A stretch of 56,884 nucleotides of DNA from Desulfurivibrio sp. Lineage in GTDB: Bacteria; Desulfobacterota; Desulfobulbia; Desulfobulbales; SURF-16. Below, piece after piece: positions 27,782 to 36,921 of the stretch (its first letter is position 1; every line of letters begins with the position of its first letter). The position numbers were made by a program, and so were the translations under genes. The notes under the pieces are model-generated. The model did not search any database, was not told the DNA's origin, and saw only the letters and a list, made by a program, of their open reading frames with translations. The DNA lies in contig QZKJ01000028.1 of NCBI GenBank assembly GCA_003605035.1, forward strand, positions 1 through 56,884, read 5' to 3'.

Positions 27782-29508
27782 ACACGGGCAGCTTTTCATC
27801 GCTGGAGGGCCATTTCGCCGCCTTTCTCCTGCGTCTGAGCGGCCAGGCCGGGCCGGAGCTTGACTTGGCCGCCCGGCTGCTCACCAGGCAGATGGCCCAG
27901 GGTCATATCTGTCTTGATCTGGAGGAGTTTGCCGGCCGGGAGGTTCCGCTGACTGAAGGGCAAACGCTCACCTGTCCCGGGTTGGACACCTGGCTCGACC
28001 GGCTTGGCAACAGCGGGGTGGCGGGCGAACCGGGGCAGTGGCGGCCGCTGATCCTTGAGCCGCCGCTGCTCTATCTGCAGCTCTACTGGCAGTACGAACG
28101 GCAGGTGGCTGACTTTATCCTGGCGCGCAGCAGCCTGGGGCCGCCGGCTCCTGCGGAAGGGCTTGAGGAAAATCTCAGCCGCCTGTTCCCCCGGCCGGCC
28201 GGAGCAGTGGGCGACGAGCCGGACTGGCAGAGGGAGGCGGCCCGCAAGGCCCTGGCCAGCCGTTTCTGCGTGATCACCGGCGGCCCGGGCACCGGCAAAA
28301 CCACCACCGTGGCCCGCATCCTGGCCCTCTATCTGCAGTTGCGGGGGGAGGAGGCGGCAGACCGGATTTTTCTGGCCGCGCCCACCGGCAAGGCGGCGGC
28401 CCGACTGCAGGAGGCCATCAGGCATGCCAAGTTGGGCCTGGACTGCGCGCCGGGGCTGCGGGCGTTGATTCCGGAAAGCGCGCTCACCCTCCATCGCCTG
28501 CTGGGCGCGACCGGCAGGGGCAGCAGGTATCACGGCGGCAACAAACTGCCGGCCGGGCTGGTGGTGGTGGACGAGGCCTCCATGGTGGATCTGCCGCTCA
28601 TGGCCTGGCTGATGGCCGCGCTGCCCGAAGACTGCGTACTCATCCTGCTCGGCGACCGCAACCAGCTGGCCTCGGTGCAGCCGGGGGCGGTGCTGGGGGA
28701 TATCTGCCAGGGGCTGCGGGACGGCGGCATGTCCCAGTCGCTTGCCGAACTGCACAGAAGTTACCGTTTCGCCGGGTCGAGCGGCATCGGCCGGCTCAGC
28801 CGGGCGGTGAACGACGGCGATGGCGAGGCCGCGCTGGCCGTGCTGACGGATGAGAGCTGCGCCGACGTGCGCTGGCTGGAGATGGAGGGGGAGGCCGGCG
28901 GCTTCCAGCAGCGCATCGTGGCCCGGCTGGCCCGCCATCATCAGCGGATCATGCAGGCCGCCACGCCGGAGCAGGCCCTGCAGCATATGGGGGAATTCGC
29001 CGTCCTTGCCGCCCTGCGCCGCGGGGCCTGCGGCGTGGAGGCGATCAACCGGCTGGCCTCGGAGCTGCTTGCCCCCCGGGACGCCCTCGCCTTCCCGGGC
29101 CGGCCGGTCATGGTCAGCCGCAATCATTACGGTCTGCAGCTCTATAACGGGGATACCGGACTGATCCTGCCCGATCAGGAAGCCGACAGCGAGCTGCGGG
29201 TCTTTTTCCCCAGCGAGGACGGGGTGCGCAAGCTGCTGCCGGCCAGGCTGCCGGAGCATGAAACCGCCTTTGCCCTCACCGTCCATAAAAGCCAGGGCTC
29301 GGAGTTTGACCGGGTGGTCCTGCTGCTGCCGGCCGAACCCTCGCCGGTGCTCAGTCGCGAGCTGCTGTATACCGGCATCACCAGGGCGGTAAAGTCAGTG
29401 GAGATCTGGGGGAGCAGAAAGGTTTTTGTCGAGGCGGTGGGCAGCCGCATCAGGCGCAGATCCGGGCTGGTCAGGGCCCTGGTCAAGGAAAAACCGCCAG
29501 GCTGTTGA
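27778..29508 (+). CDS. recD: Exodeoxyribonuclease V alpha subunit RecD
   Basis: 576 aa; the 5'-3' helicase subunit of RecBCD. Walker A GGPGTGKTTT lies near residue 168, VVVDEASMVDLPL is motif II, ILLGDRNQLASVQPG is motif III, and ALTVHKSQGSEFDRV with LLYTGITRA are the C-terminal motifs. It overlaps recB by four bases (ATGA), so the two are translationally coupled. Confidence 0.95.
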   Translation: MNTGSFSSLEGHFAAFLLRLSGQAGPELDLAARLLTRQMAQGHICLDLEEFAGREVPLTEGQTLTCPGLDTWLDRLGNSGVAGEPGQWRPLILEPPLLYLQLYWQYERQVADFILARSSLGPPAPAEGLEENLSRLFPRPAGAVGDEPDWQREAARKALASRFCVITGGPGTGKTTTVARILALYLQLRGEEAADRIFLAAPTGKAAARLQEAIRHAKLGLDCAPGLRALIPESALTLHRLLGATGRGSRYHGGNKLPAGLVVVDEASMVDLPLMAWLMAALPEDCVLILLGDRNQLASVQPGAVLGDICQGLRDGGMSQSLAELHRSYRFAGSSGIGRLSRAVNDGDGEAALAVLTDESCADVRWLEMEGEAGGFQQRIVARLARHHQRIMQAATPEQALQHMGEFAVLAALRRGACGVEAINRLASELLAPRDALAFPGRPVMVSRNHYGLQLYNGDTGLILPDQEADSELRVFFPSEDGVRKLLPARLPEHETAFALTVHKSQGSEFDRVVLLLPAEPSPVLSRELLYTGITRAVKSVEIWGSRKVFVEAVGSRIRRRSGLVRALVKEKPPGC

Positions 29509-29587
29509 AATGCCGTCGCATTTGCCGTTTGTTCGATCTGTCCCCGCTCATGATTCTAAATTAATTAATTTTTCCAACAGGATATCT

Positions 29588-32500
29588 TCAATATCCTGCT
29601 TCACTCTCATCCAGCACAGTCCGGACTTTGCTGGTCAGATCTCTGTTCGAGAAGGGCTTCTGGATGAAATGTAAGCCTTTGTCAAGCACGCCCCGGTGGG
29701 CGATGACGTTCGCCGTGTAGCCTGACATGTACAGGCATTTTATTTTCGGGTACAGGCATTGCATTTGTTCGGCCAATTCCCTGCCATTCATCCCGGGCAT
29801 CACCACATCGGTGAGCAGCAGGTCGATCCCGCCGGCATGCGTTTTGGCCGTTTGCAGGGCTGCCGCAGGGGTATTGGCCGTGAGAACCCTGTACTTCTGC
29901 CTGGTGAGGATTCTTTCGGCAAGTTTCAGGATTGAAATTTCATCCTCGACCACCAGCAAGGTTTCGCCCCTGCCTTCAGGGATTTGCTCGATGGGCTGCT
30001 GGCGGACGCCGGCGATGTCGTCCCCGTGCCTGGGCAGGTAAATCCTGAAGGTGGAGCCTTCGCCGGGCTCACTGTAAACGTTGATAAAGCCGTTATTCTG
30101 CTTGACGATTCCATATACCGTGGCCAGCCCCAGTCCGGTGCCCCGGCCAACCCCTTTCGTGGTAAAAAACGGCTCGAAGATTTTATCCAGGGTAGCGCGG
30201 TCCATGCCGCAGCCGTCGTCGCTCACGGCCAGCACCACGAAATCGCCGGGCACAAACCCCGCATGTTCGGCACAATAAGCTGCGTCAAAGGTCATCCTGC
30301 CTGTTTCGATAGTAATCTTGCCCACATCGGCGATAGCGTCCCGGGCGTTGACGCACAGGTTGGCAAGAATCTGATCGAGTTGGGATGGGTCTATCAGGAC
30401 CGGCCAGAGGCCATTGCCGGGCAGCCAGGCCAGGTCGATGTCCTCCCCGATGAGCCGCCGGAGAATCCTGAGCAGGCCTTCCACGCCGGCGTTCAGGTCG
30501 AGCACTTCAGGGGCGATGGTTTCCTTGCGGGCAAAGGCCAGCAATTGCCGGGTGATATCCCTGGAGCGTCCGGCGGCGTTCAGGATTGATTTCAGGTCGT
30601 CATACAGCGGATCTTCCGGCCCCACCTTTTCCAGCGCCAGTTCCGAGTAACCCATGATGACGTTGAGCATATTGTTGTAATCGTGGGCCACCCCGCCTGC
30701 CAGCCGGCCTACGGATTCCATCTTCTGGGCCTGGATGAACTGGGCCTGCAGCCTGTCGCGCTCCGCTTCGGCCCGTTTGCGCGGCGTGATGTCGCGGAAA
30801 AAACCCACATTGCATGTCCTGCCGTCAACAGTGACGGCAACAGCGCTGACGTCGGCGTAAACCACGGCGCCGTCCTTCCTGATGCAGGGAATCTCCTCGG
30901 CAAGCGTCTTGTCTCCGCGGGCCTGGGCCTGGAAATCGGCCATAATCTTCGGCAGCTCATCCTCAGGATGGATGTCGGTCACGCCCATGGCGGCGAATTC
31001 CGCTTCGCTGTAGTCGAGAAAACGGGAGATGGCGGGATTGGCGTACTTGAAGACCCCTGTTTCAACGTCCGCAATGAGAATGCCATCCGCGCTTGTCTCA
31101 AACAGGGCCCGGTATCTGGCCTCGGACTCCTGCAGGGCCGCCACCGCCCGTTCCCGCTCCCTGTCGGTTTCGATGCTGTACAGGGCAAAACCGATATCCC
31201 CCACGAGTTCCTTGAAGAGTGATTGTTCTTCAACGTTATCCGCCATATCCGCCGGCAGGGCCGCCACCAGCACCCCGTAATTGCTGCCGGCGTGGCGCAG
31301 CGCCCCAGCCAGGGCAGCCGTCTCGTGATACGTGTGCGCCAGGGGGCACCTGCCGCAGTTGCCTGCCGTGTCGTGCATAACCACGACGCTGTTTTTCTCC
31401 AACGCCTGCCGGCAGCACTCCGGCCAGCCGCCCCGTTCGAGTTCGGCGCACAGGGCGTTGAACTCTTCGCCGATGCCTGATTCGGCCACGGCCCGCATGC
31501 CTTCCGGCTCGGCAAGCATGCCGATCCAGGCGGAGCGGTAGCCGCGCGTTTCAGTGAGAATTTCGCAGGCCCGGCGCAGCAGCCTGTTCCGGTCTTTTTC
31601 ATGGGTGATGAGCTGATTGACGTTGCGCAGGGCGCGAAGCACGGCGGTCAGGTGCCGGAGATTCGACTCCGCCCGCCTGCGCTCGGTGATGTCAACCGAA
31701 AGAATGAAAAGTCCTTCGGACACGGGTTCGATGTTGAGTTCGAAATAGCCCGTGCTGCCGTCCGCATGGATGAATTCGTTCTCCAGACGTTGGGGTGCCC
31801 GTTTCTCCATGCAAGGCCGCAGAGCGGCAAACAGCGGCGTCGTCTCGATGCCGGGGAAGGCCTCCATCATGGTGCGCCCGATCAATTCTCCACGGCTCTT
31901 GCGGCCCTGGCGGGCAGCGGCGTCATTGACATAGAGGTATTTCCAGTCCGGCCCGATGATCTGGCATCCTTCCAGCATGCCGTCCAGGGTCTGGCGGTAG
32001 CGCGCCTCGCTTTTCCGCAGGGCCTCCCGGGCCGCCCGCTCGGCGCTCTGGTCGCGGAAAACCAGCACCACCCCCGAAATCTCACCCGCCTCATCGCGGA
32101 TGGGCGCGCCGCTGTCGGCAATGGGCCGCTCCGTGCCGTCCCTCGCGATGAGGATGGTGTGGTTGGCGAGGCCGACCACCTGGCCCTCGCGCAGCACTTT
32201 GGCGACGGGGTTTTCCACCTTGTCCCTGGTCTCCTCGTTGATAATACGGAATACCTCTTCCAGGGGCCTGCCGCATGCCTCCTCCTGATGCCAGCCGATC
32301 AGGGCTGCGGCCACCGGATTGAGCAGTTCCACCCGGCCCCGGGCGTCGGTGGCGAGGACCCCGTCGCCGATGGCCTTCAAGGTCACGCTGTGGCGCTCCA
32401 TGCTTAACCGTAGCGCCTCAGCCGCGGTAAAGCGTTCCCGGTAGTAGAGGGCGCTCTGCCTGCGCCAGACCGCTGCCGTCATAGCCCCGGCCGCAACCAG

Positions 32501-34099
32501 CAGGGAACAGACAAAGCCGATGAGCATCCAGAGTTTCTGCCTGAGAGGTGCGTAAACCTCCGACAAATCCATGCGGGCGACCAGAAACCAGGGTGAACCG
32601 GGAACCGCGCGCACACAGGCCAGCACAGGCACGCCGCGGTAATCCGAACCTTCAACGATGCCCTCCGCACCACGGACGGCCCTGGCGGCGGGCAGGCCGC
32701 TCTGGTCCACCGGGAAACGGAGGCTGAGGGCCGTGTCTTTTTTGAAGCGGAGGTCATTCAGAAACACCACCCGTTCGCCTTCGCGGCGCACGAGCAGGGT
32801 TTCCGCAGTCATGCTGGGTGCCGGCCAGCGGCTGATCAAGGGGTAGAGGTAGGTGTGGGGGTCGATGCGCAGCACCAGGATACCCAGTGGCGTTCCGTCC
32901 TCTTGATCGGCAATCGGGACAAACAGTCGCAGGTACACCCGGCTGTCATGTTCGTTCCGGCTGAAATCCGCCAGGGTAACCTGACCCGACTGCAGGACTT
33001 CAGTGACCTGCGGTGTCCAGTCACCGGCGGATTCCGCGGCCTCGGGAATCGAAAGCAACTGCCTGCCTGCCGCATCGTGCAGGGAGACCAGATTGTAGTC
33101 ATAGGCCGCCTGGACTTGCCCCAGCCAGGTGCGCATCCGGTTTTTCGCGTCGGCATCGTCCGGTTGCTCGATCAGGCGCCGAACCAGTCCGGAGAAGTTG
33201 ATGTTTCCACGGAAGACGGCGCCGTCCCCCAGGCGCTCCTTCCGCCACTGGGCAAGGTCGTCGACTTTCAGCCCGGCGATGGCGGAGAGCCGGAGTTCAA
33301 TTTCCGTCCGATAGTCCTTCTCCATCTGCCGGAAGTGCAGAAATCCTGTGGTGACGAGTCCGGCCGCCAGAATCAGGAAAACCAGGACTAGCGCGTAGCC
33401 GCCCCGCCCGGCATCTCCCGCCTGCGGGTCAGCGGTTTGTGAATGCGGCTTGGCGAGCCAGGACAAAGCGGCACCCAGAGCCAGAAAGGAGAGGCTGGTG
33501 GTGATGGCCGGCGGCACGAAGCCGCTTTCGTACATAAGCGGCGATCCATAGAGGTAGGCCAAAATCAGGACAACGCTGATCAGGATCAGCAGATAGGCAG
33601 TGCCGCGGGCCATGGTGTTCCAGCCGGAGCGGGAAGAAGCGCCGGAGAACGATGCCAGATAGGACAGGTAACCAAGGAGAAAACAGAATGCCGTGAGGGG
33701 CGACATGTGGCCCTGGGGTGGCCCTCCCGGTTCGTGCTGCAGGGAAAAGCCCGGATGTTCGGCATTGAGATAAATGCCCTGCAGGGAAAGGAACAGGAGC
33801 AGCAGCGCGGCGAGAGCCGCCAGTATGGCCATGACCTGCCCCGCCCGCCATGACCTGCTGCGCGGCAATCCCCGTGCCCGCAAAAAGATCGTCGCGGCAG
33901 CAAGAAAAAACAGCGCCGCCGTACTGGGCGCCATCGGGACCCAGCCGCCCCCGAAGGAGGCGAGAAATGGGATTCCGGCAATCCAGCCGATGAGCGCAAC
34001 GGCGGCGAGGCCGGCCACGGCCACCGCAGCGAGAATGGGGGCCAGGTCGTGCATAATCAATTGAGACAGCCTGTCAGGGCCTTGTTTGCTGTGTTGCAT
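29588..34099 (-). CDS. Membrane hybrid sensor histidine kinase with PAS/GAF domains and receiver
   Basis: 1503 aa. About seven N-terminal membrane helices (residues 1-215), one more helix, then an extracytoplasmic Cache-like sensor (about 256-516) and another helix. The cytoplasmic part has PAS (about 560-680), PAS (about 700-810), GAF (about 835-970), PAS (about 990-1100), HisKA with phosphoacceptor in GGVAHDYNN near 1136, HATPase (about 1230-1345), and a C-terminal receiver (LLVVEDE near 1378, phospho-Asp in LLTDVVMPG near 1430). The GAF carries a Cys group (PECCRQ, GNCGRCPLAH) that may hold a ligand. No partner regulator gene is adjacent. Signal unknown. Confidence 0.9.
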   Translation of the reverse strand: MQHSKQGPDRLSQLIMHDLAPILAAVAVAGLAAVALIGWIAGIPFLASFGGGWVPMAPSTAALFFLAAATIFLRARGLPRSRSWRAGQVMAILAALAALLLLFLSLQGIYLNAEHPGFSLQHEPGGPPQGHMSPLTAFCFLLGYLSYLASFSGASSRSGWNTMARGTAYLLILISVVLILAYLYGSPLMYESGFVPPAITTSLSFLALGAALSWLAKPHSQTADPQAGDAGRGGYALVLVFLILAAGLVTTGFLHFRQMEKDYRTEIELRLSAIAGLKVDDLAQWRKERLGDGAVFRGNINFSGLVRRLIEQPDDADAKNRMRTWLGQVQAAYDYNLVSLHDAAGRQLLSIPEAAESAGDWTPQVTEVLQSGQVTLADFSRNEHDSRVYLRLFVPIADQEDGTPLGILVLRIDPHTYLYPLISRWPAPSMTAETLLVRREGERVVFLNDLRFKKDTALSLRFPVDQSGLPAARAVRGAEGIVEGSDYRGVPVLACVRAVPGSPWFLVARMDLSEVYAPLRQKLWMLIGFVCSLLVAAGAMTAAVWRRQSALYYRERFTAAEALRLSMERHSVTLKAIGDGVLATDARGRVELLNPVAAALIGWHQEEACGRPLEEVFRIINEETRDKVENPVAKVLREGQVVGLANHTILIARDGTERPIADSGAPIRDEAGEISGVVLVFRDQSAERAAREALRKSEARYRQTLDGMLEGCQIIGPDWKYLYVNDAAARQGRKSRGELIGRTMMEAFPGIETTPLFAALRPCMEKRAPQRLENEFIHADGSTGYFELNIEPVSEGLFILSVDITERRRAESNLRHLTAVLRALRNVNQLITHEKDRNRLLRRACEILTETRGYRSAWIGMLAEPEGMRAVAESGIGEEFNALCAELERGGWPECCRQALEKNSVVVMHDTAGNCGRCPLAHTYHETAALAGALRHAGSNYGVLVAALPADMADNVEEQSLFKELVGDIGFALYSIETDRERERAVAALQESEARYRALFETSADGILIADVETGVFKYANPAISRFLDYSEAEFAAMGVTDIHPEDELPKIMADFQAQARGDKTLAEEIPCIRKDGAVVYADVSAVAVTVDGRTCNVGFFRDITPRKRAEAERDRLQAQFIQAQKMESVGRLAGGVAHDYNNMLNVIMGYSELALEKVGPEDPLYDDLKSILNAAGRSRDITRQLLAFARKETIAPEVLDLNAGVEGLLRILRRLIGEDIDLAWLPGNGLWPVLIDPSQLDQILANLCVNARDAIADVGKITIETGRMTFDAAYCAEHAGFVPGDFVVLAVSDDGCGMDRATLDKIFEPFFTTKGVGRGTGLGLATVYGIVKQNNGFINVYSEPGEGSTFRIYLPRHGDDIAGVRQQPIEQIPEGRGETLLVVEDEISILKLAERILTRQKYRVLTANTPAAALQTAKTHAGGIDLLLTDVVMPGMNGRELAEQMQCLYPKIKCLYMSGYTANVIAHRGVLDKGLHFIQKPFSNRDLTSKVRTVLDESEAGY

Positions 34100-34238
34100 G
34101 GTGAACGGGTAGCTGATCCGCTGTTTCCTTCAAGGTGTCATGCGGGCGTTTTTTTCAAGGATCCTAACAGCACTTTACAAGAAGAGGGTCTGTTTGTGAA
34201 GATGGTAAAATGTCGAAGCGGGAACTGGCCAGGCAGAA

Positions 34239-34572
34239 AAAGGGGTCAGAAAGGGGTCATAAAAAGGGGTCATAAAAAGGGGTCAAGTCTGCCGTTGACT
34301 TTTCTGATCTACCAAAAGCCAAGGGCAGACTTGACCCCTTCGTTATGACCCCTTCGTTATGACCCCTTCGTTATACAAGCGTTACCAAGGCATTGTGGTA
34401 ATATATCAAAGATAAAGATTTGACCCTCCCCATCCTCAAAAGCCAAGGGCAGACTTGACCCCTTCGTGACCCCTTCGTTATGACCCCTTCGTTATACAAG
34501 CGTTACCAAGGCATTGTGGTAATATATCAAAGATAAAGATTTGACCCTCCCCATCCTGACCCTCCCCATCCT
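34239..34572. repeat. GGGGTCA / GACCCCTTCGTTAT repeat field with a long direct duplication
   Basis: Four spaced copies of AGGGGTCA (34241-34285) lead into an inverted repeat with 17-bp arms (34277-34293 and 34324-34340). Then come 14-bp tandem units GACCCCTTCGTTAT (34333-34374). A 124-base segment (34313-34436) is duplicated directly as 34437-34557, differing by a 3-base loss in the first 14-mer. The tail unit GACCCTCCCCATCCT is repeated once more. No gene here. The GGGGTCAAGTCTGCC arm resembles repeats found near REP-associated tyrosine transposases, but none is present. Confidence 0.85.
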
Positions 34573-34585
34573 CGTTTTAAGATAT

Positions 34586-34945
34586 TTAAAAGAAGTGGGT
34601 AATCACATAACCGCAGGCCTTCAGTTCCTTTGCTACTTCATTTTTCCAGGACCAAAATAAATCTAAATTCACATATATAACGCCACTAATATCATTCGGC
34701 GTTTCAATATCACCTTTCACCAAGGCACAAACATTTTCCCTGCCTAGTTTGGCCATGAAATATCCGTGCTCAAATACCACATTTTGCCTTGCTCTATTCT
34801 TTGGCGGGATATTCGATTCATGCGCCCCACGTCCATGGTCACAAGGTGTATAGAGTACTAAAGCAAAATCTGCGTCATTCGAGTAATGCTCAATTTTTCC
34901 TTCCCCGCCAACCCGAAACGGGGTGGCATAACAGGGCAGGCACAA
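34586..34945 (-). pseudogene. Truncated CAP12/Pycsar-type TIR-like nucleotide-binding domain
   Basis: A 119-codon frame matching only the C-terminal part of the TIR-like domain found in CBASS Cap12 and Pycsar effectors: DADFALVLYTPCD, RARQNVVFEHGYFMAKLGR, VCALVKGDIETPNDISGVIYV, then an AKELKACGY end. The N-terminal strand and P-loop-like region are missing. The first roughly nine codons come from a REP-like hairpin (34934-34954), and the only possible start there is TTG, so the gene has been cut off by that element. Such TIR domains degrade NAD+ in phage defence; this copy is very likely dead. Confidence 0.7.
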
Positions 34946-34954
34946 GGCCTGCCC
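34934..34954. repeat. REP-like hairpin at the TIR truncation point
   Basis: Arms GGGCAGGC and GCCTGCCC around ACAAG, continued by CCTAC. This resembles short palindromes dispersed in many proteobacterial genomes. It marks the 5' boundary of the TIR homology. Confidence 0.6.
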
Positions 34955-35333
34955 CTACGCCATCACCGGAGGTTATAACAAGCGGCCTGCCGCCATGACG
35001 CGGCAGCACGTTTCATCCTTTGACCGCTGGAATGATTTCCTGCCTGTCCGCTCCGCATCAGCCCCGCCGCCGCCCTATCCGTCCGTCTGCCTGAATTTCT
35101 GTTTCTGCTTGCCTAATGTAACATTCTCTGTTAAGTTTTTTCTCCGTTTGCATTATCTCAGCTCCGGGCTGTCCTTGTCATCCTCATTTATCCCCTGAGA
35201 AGCTCGCTACCAGTAAATTTTCAGAGGCCAGAAAACGAATGCCGGGGGATAACCATGTGCAGTGACCGCCTGTTTTGGAACCATGATCGTGTTAAGTTTG
35301 TCTGGCAAGCAACAAAATATATGAGGTGATCTC
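34955..35333. other. Intergenic region upstream of pycA
   Basis: No gene, RNA or repeat recognised. Presumably carries the pycA promoter; TTGCCT, 17 bases, TAAGTT near 35113 is too weak to call. Confidence 0.4.
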
Positions 35334-36776
35334 GTGAAAAAGAAGATAATGGTGGCAAATCGCGGCGAAATCGCCCTGCGGATCATCCGCGCGATTCAGG
35401 AGCTTGGCCATGTGGCGGTGGCCATTTATGAGACGCCGGATAATGCGGCCCTCCATATCCGGGTGGCGGATGAGGCCGTCTGGATCGGCGACGGCCCCCG
35501 CAAGGATTACCTGAATATCGCCAAAATCATCAAGGCCGCCAGGGACCATGGCGTGGATGCCATCCATCCCGGCTACGGTTTCCTGGCGGAAAATCCCGAT
35601 TTTGCCAAGGCCTGCGAAGAGGCGGGCATCATCTTCATCGGTCCGCCCCATGAGGTGATCAGCAAGCTGGGGGATAAGGTGACGGCCAGAAACATCATGG
35701 CCGCGGCCGGCATTCCCATGGTGCCGGGCACGGAAAATCTCCCCCACGGCGAGGAAGGCCTGAGCGAGGCCCTGGCCTTTGCTGTCAGGTACGGCTATCC
35801 GGTGATGCTCAAGGCCACGGCTGGCGGCGGCGGCCGCGGCATCAGGCTCATTGAAAACGATGCCCAGCTCAAGGAGCAGCTGCCCATGGCCCGTTCCGAG
35901 GCCAAGGCGGCCTTCAACAACGACAATGTCTACCTGGAAAAGGTGATTGTCAAGCCCAAGCATGTGGAAGTGCAGATCATCGCGGACAACTTCGGCAACA
36001 CCGTGCACCTGGGCACCCGTGACTGCTCCATCCAGCGCCGCAACCAGAAGCTCGTTGAAATCGCCCCGTCCATGATCCAGGACAAGAAGCTGTTGGATGA
36101 CATCTGCGCCACCGCGGTGCAGGCGGCCAGGGCGTCCAACTACTTCAATGCCGGCACCGTCGAGTTCCTGGTGGACAAGGACTATAAATTCTATTTCATG
36201 GAGATCAATACCAGGGTGCAGGTTGAGCATACCGTCACCGAGATGATCAGCGGCATCGATATCGTCAGGACCCAGATCAAGCTGGCCCTGGGCCGGCCGC
36301 TCTCCTTCACCCAGGATGACATCAGGTTGCGCGGCCACGCCATTGAGATGCGGATCAACGCCGAGGACCCCCAGAATAATTTCATGCCCGAGGGCGGCAA
36401 GACCGTCACCGTCTACCGTTCCCCCGGCGGCTACGGGGTGCGGCTGGACGGCTTTGTCTACCAGGGTTTCACCATTCCCGAGGTCTATGACTCGCTGCTG
36501 GTGAAACTGACCGTCTTCGGCTTCACCTGGAACGAGACGGTGGACCGGCTGCGCCGCTGTCTGCGCAACTACACCATCGTCGGCCCCAAGACCACCATTC
36601 CCTTTTATCTGAATCTGGTCAATGATCCTGATTTCCAGCGGGGGGATTTCGACACCTCCTATCTGGAAACCCATCCTGAACTCTTTGATTACAAGGATGA
36701 TCCCAGCGAGGTGAACAAGCTGGCCAGGCTGATTGCCGAGATTCATTTCAAAAAGGAAAACAAGTACGCCATTTAG
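35334..36776 (+). CDS. pycA: Pyruvate carboxylase subunit A / biotin carboxylase
   Basis: 480 aa, AccC-like ATP-grasp enzyme that carboxylates biotin with ATP and bicarbonate. N-terminal MVANRGEIALRIIRA, the glycine-rich ATP loop KATAGGGGRGIR near 160-171, catalytic region EVQIIADNFGN and CSIQRRNQK, and EINTRVQVEHTVTE are all intact. GTG start with GAGGTGAT upstream. The next gene supplies the carboxyltransferase and biotin domain, so a two-subunit pyruvate carboxylase (or oxaloacetate-decarboxylase-like) enzyme is favoured over acetyl-CoA carboxylase. Confidence 0.88.
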   Translation: MKKKIMVANRGEIALRIIRAIQELGHVAVAIYETPDNAALHIRVADEAVWIGDGPRKDYLNIAKIIKAARDHGVDAIHPGYGFLAENPDFAKACEEAGIIFIGPPHEVISKLGDKVTARNIMAAAGIPMVPGTENLPHGEEGLSEALAFAVRYGYPVMLKATAGGGGRGIRLIENDAQLKEQLPMARSEAKAAFNNDNVYLEKVIVKPKHVEVQIIADNFGNTVHLGTRDCSIQRRNQKLVEIAPSMIQDKKLLDDICATAVQAARASNYFNAGTVEFLVDKDYKFYFMEINTRVQVEHTVTEMISGIDIVRTQIKLALGRPLSFTQDDIRLRGHAIEMRINAEDPQNNFMPEGGKTVTVYRSPGGYGVRLDGFVYQGFTIPEVYDSLLVKLTVFGFTWNETVDRLRRCLRNYTIVGPKTTIPFYLNLVNDPDFQRGDFDTSYLETHPELFDYKDDPSEVNKLARLIAEIHFKKENKYAI

Positions 36777-36921
36777 GGGCCGGCCATTTCGTTACGGCCC
36801 TGATGCCGGGTACCGTGTTGCGATGTTGCAGCTTTTTTGACATAACGGCATGACACAGATGGTTTGAGCGACAAGATCACGGGGTGCGTCCCTGTGCCAT
36901 TATATTGATAAAGGAGTCACC

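Noticed and set aside
24233-29508. recB-recD as an AddAB or RecD2 system
   Set aside because: RecB has the Walker A SF1 helicase plus C-terminal nuclease, a RecC gene is present, and RecD is coupled by ATGA overlap, so RecBCD is the better call.
36837-36865. TTGACA upstream of pycB as a promoter
   Set aside because: At 16-18 base spacing there is no acceptable -10 hexamer.
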